Of a DNA stretch of 64,000 bases, positions 62,257 through 64,000 are shown piece by piece (the stretch's first letter is position 1; the number at the start of each line of letters is the position of its first letter). Made by a program: the position numbers and the translations under genes. Source of the DNA: Salipaludibacillus daqingensis. Lineage in GTDB: Bacteria > Bacillota > Bacilli > Bacillales > Salisediminibacteriaceae. Under the pieces are notes generated by a model. The model saw nothing but the letters and a program-made list of their open reading frames with translations. It ran no database searches and was not told the origin of the DNA. The DNA lies in the NCBI RefSeq assembly GCF_029891575.1, contig NZ_JARZHF010000004.1, positions 310,001-374,000 on the forward strand. Direction: 5' to 3'.

Positions 62257-62741
62257 TGATACAACACCTCTTTCTATATAAATTGTAGCTTGTCTTATTA
62301 TGAAGGTCAATTGAGTAGTGAAAGTAATGAAGCATCTTTCTCTATAAAACCTTCTAATAAAAAGGGGGGGCACCGAACTTCAATACCCGAAGGGTTTAAT
62401 TAAAACTATTAGCCCTCAGAATTTTTTTGAAATTTTTAGATCCTACAGTAATTTTAAAGCTATTCCGAGAAAAATGGAGAAATTAGTTAAAATTAACACC
62501 CTACATCCGTGCTTCTATATCTTCATCACTGTGAATCTATGTAGAATACCTGAAATTAAGCCCTACTCGATTATGAGGAATCGACTATTAAAAGTTATAA
62601 TTATCATTAGAAATCAGCTGAAATCATTATAAATCATTGTAATACATCATTAGCATTATTAGGGTCTAGACCTCAATAAAATATTAAAATTTTCATCATT
62701 CAATATTCTTAGTCAAATAATCTAAAGTAAGGAGTTTTCAC
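62257..62741. promoter_or_regulatory. AT-rich region with AATCATT repeats before xis
   Basis: No gene seen. From about 62603 to 62655 ATCATT and AATCA-type words recur (ATCATTAG, AAATCATTATAAATCATTG, ACATCATTAGCATT). They may be excisionase-binding sites. Seven G residues at about 62364-62370 form another homopolymer, outside any gene. Confidence 0.4.
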
Positions 62742-62942
62742 ATGCGAAAATTAAATAACTACCCGGAAGTATTAAATGTAAATGATATTCAAGAAATATT
62801 GGGTATTGGTCGTCGACAATCGTATGAGCTAGTAGCCTCGAATCAGTTCCACACAGTAAAGGTAGGTAAAAGAATTAAGATATTAAAATCAGTTTTTTTA
62901 CAATGGCTTGGTGAAGAAACTCCGATAAATATCCATGATTAA
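62742..62942 (+). CDS. xis: Excisionase/HTH protein
   Basis: A protein of 66 residues with the excisionase-family HTH: EVLNVNDIQEILGIGRRQSY and TVKVGKRIKILKSVFLQWLG. AAGGAG precedes the ATG. It lies 192 bases before the integrase on the same strand, the standard xis-int order. It is a paralogue of the protein at 51823. Confidence 0.82.
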   Translation: MRKLNNYPEVLNVNDIQEILGIGRRQSYELVASNQFHTVKVGKRIKILKSVFLQWLGEETPINIHD

Positions 62943-63013
62943 ATCACATATACAGAGAGTTCTGTTGATTAATCGAACTATAATTATGTATAGTAGAAGT
63001 GGCAAATGCTGCT

Positions 63014-63105
63014 ACATCTCAATGTTGAATAGAGATGTGCTGCAAGTTATGCACTCTCTTCTATACAAGTGCTTGTATACCAAATTCATATGAGGGACAA
63101 GCACT
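63014..63105 (+). repeat. Two hairpins between xis and int
   Basis: ACATCTC/GAGATGT (63014-63038) and AGTGCTTGT/ACAAGCACT (63068-63105) flank a repeated GCACTCT. They may be attP arms, integrase-binding sites or an expression switch. Confidence 0.45.
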
Positions 63106-63134
63106 CTTTCAATTTAAGAAGAGGTGAGAGAAAA

Positions 63135-64000
63135 ATGACTGGATCAGTTAAGAAAGAAGGAAACAGTTGGTATTATGTATTTAGTTTGAAAGACTCTAAT
63201 GGAAAACGTAAACAGAAGAAGAAACGTGGTTTCAAAACTAAAAAGGCGGCTCAACAAGCCTTAACAGAATCATTAAACTCTTATAATAAGGGGAGTTTTA
63301 TCGAACCTTCAAATGCCTGTTATAACGACTATTTGACTGAATGGTTTGATACAAAGAAAAATACGATCGGGATACAAACGGCACAAGTTTATGAAATTTA
63401 CCTTAACAAACGTGTAATACCAAGTCTAGGAGATTATAAATTATCTGAACTATCTACAATGCAGATACAATCCTTCATTAACAAACTTCATGAAGAAGGG
63501 TTATCGAGATCCACGATCAAAAAAAACTATGAGATAATACGTAACTCATTAGAACATGCCGTAGACTATGATCTATTAACTAAAAATGTTTCATTAAAAG
63601 TTAAGTTACCAAGAGTAACACAAAAGGAAATGAACGTGTGGAACGAAAAGGAATTAACTCAATTTCTTGAAGTTGCAAAGGAAGATCAAATGAATATGGT
63701 CTTTTTTTTAGCATTAATGACAGGAATGCGCCAAGGTGAAATATTAGGTCTACGTTGGAAAGATATTGATCTAAATAAACGATTACTAAGTATAAAGCAA
63801 ACACTAACCCACGATGGAAAAACTTTTTTAACTGGTGCAAAAACTAAGTCAAGCCTAAGAACCATCTACTTATCAAAAATTACTGTAAAAGCCCTTCAAT
63901 CGCATAAAGCTAAAATTTCAAAGCAAAAAGAAAGCTTGGAGGCTATTTATACAGATTACGATCTAGTTGTTTGTAGTAATCATGGTACACCTTTAAACCC
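63135..64000 (+). CDS. int: Tyrosine-type integrase, partial at right edge
   Basis: The first 288 residues are visible; the gene continues past the window. It has an N-terminal arm-binding domain (GNSWYYVFSLKDSNGKRKQK), a core-binding SAM-like domain (TIKKNYEIIRNSLEHAV), and the first catalytic Arg in ALMTGMRQGEILGLRW near residue 196; the remaining His/Arg/Tyr lie outside. It resembles integrases of Firmicute phages and ICEs. GAGGTGAGAG precedes the ATG. It probably integrates the island at tRNA-Ala. Confidence 0.92.
   Translation, partial: MTGSVKKEGNSWYYVFSLKDSNGKRKQKKKRGFKTKKAAQQALTESLNSYNKGSFIEPSNACYNDYLTEWFDTKKNTIGIQTAQVYEIYLNKRVIPSLGDYKLSELSTMQIQSFINKLHEEGLSRSTIKKNYEIIRNSLEHAVDYDLLTKNVSLKVKLPRVTQKEMNVWNEKELTQFLEVAKEDQMNMVFFLALMTGMRQGEILGLRWKDIDLNKRLLSIKQTLTHDGKTFLTGAKTKSSLRTIYLSKITVKALQSHKAKISKQKESLEAIYTDYDLVVCSNHGTPLN

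Overview
The window is chromosomal DNA of a low-G+C, spore-forming member of the Bacillaceae, probably a halotolerant or alkaliphilic type. Supporting signs are strong AGGAGG-type ribosome sites, Bacillus-style FruR, PucR, DegV and GutM proteins, a Spo0E-family phosphatase and an ectoine hydrolase. No genus can be fixed from the sequence alone.

Bases 1-33,800 look like core or lightly variable chromosome. From left to right they hold: the end of a fructose PTS operon (fruA-fruK-fruR, minus strand); a CstR-type persulfide-sensor locus with a DsrE-family gene and two matching 16-bp palindromes; a DedA protein; a GH65 phosphorylase behind a cre-like palindrome; a glucose/sorbosone dehydrogenase lipoprotein; a degenerate MurF-like membrane protein; a Fic toxin with a 57-codon antitoxin; DegV; an EamA transporter; and then an ectoine-catabolism-like cluster. 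That cluster has an aldehyde dehydrogenase, a homoserine dehydrogenase, a PLP gamma-family enzyme, ectoine hydrolase DoeA and a PucR regulator on the minus strand, with a divergent NSS transporter and an M20 deacylase. It is followed by an FAH-family hydrolase, a thioredoxin-like lipoprotein with an in-frame TGA at the first position of its redox motif, a Q-rich small protein, an MFS exporter, two aldo/keto reductases, and an MMPL exporter plus heptad-rich partner under a divergent TetR.

Bases 33,850-64,000 look like integrated DNA. Two fragments of the 3' half of a tRNA-Ala (about 33,850 and 42,454, same strand) look like attachment-site scars. Between them lie a small signalling cluster (leader peptide, truncated histidine kinase, 29-aa peptide, membrane protein, Spo0E-like phosphatase), a structured RNA-like segment and a complete sorbitol PTS operon with a transaldolase-family enzyme.

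Right of the second scar is a defence-rich island: a Gabija-like OLD nuclease/UvrD helicase pair; a modular zinc-ribbon/HNH/HTH protein; a decayed ATPase-nuclease gene; a rep-xis operon with an HUH replication protein and an apparently inactive paralogue; a four-lesion zinc-ribbon/Vsr-type nuclease pseudogene; a complete type I restriction-modification operon (hsdM-hsdS-hsdR) with a YgjP-type metallopeptidase; and finally a second excisionase with a tyrosine integrase that runs off the right edge. With the scar on the left and int on the right, this fits one integrative element entering tRNA-Ala, with the intact tRNA expected beyond base 64,000.

The most notable candidates are the putative selenocysteine (or broken CxxC) lipoprotein at 23,932-24,450, the kinase/micropeptide module at 34,003-35,950, the rep/pseudo-rep operon at 51,069-52,801, and two nuclease genes broken mostly at homopolymer runs.
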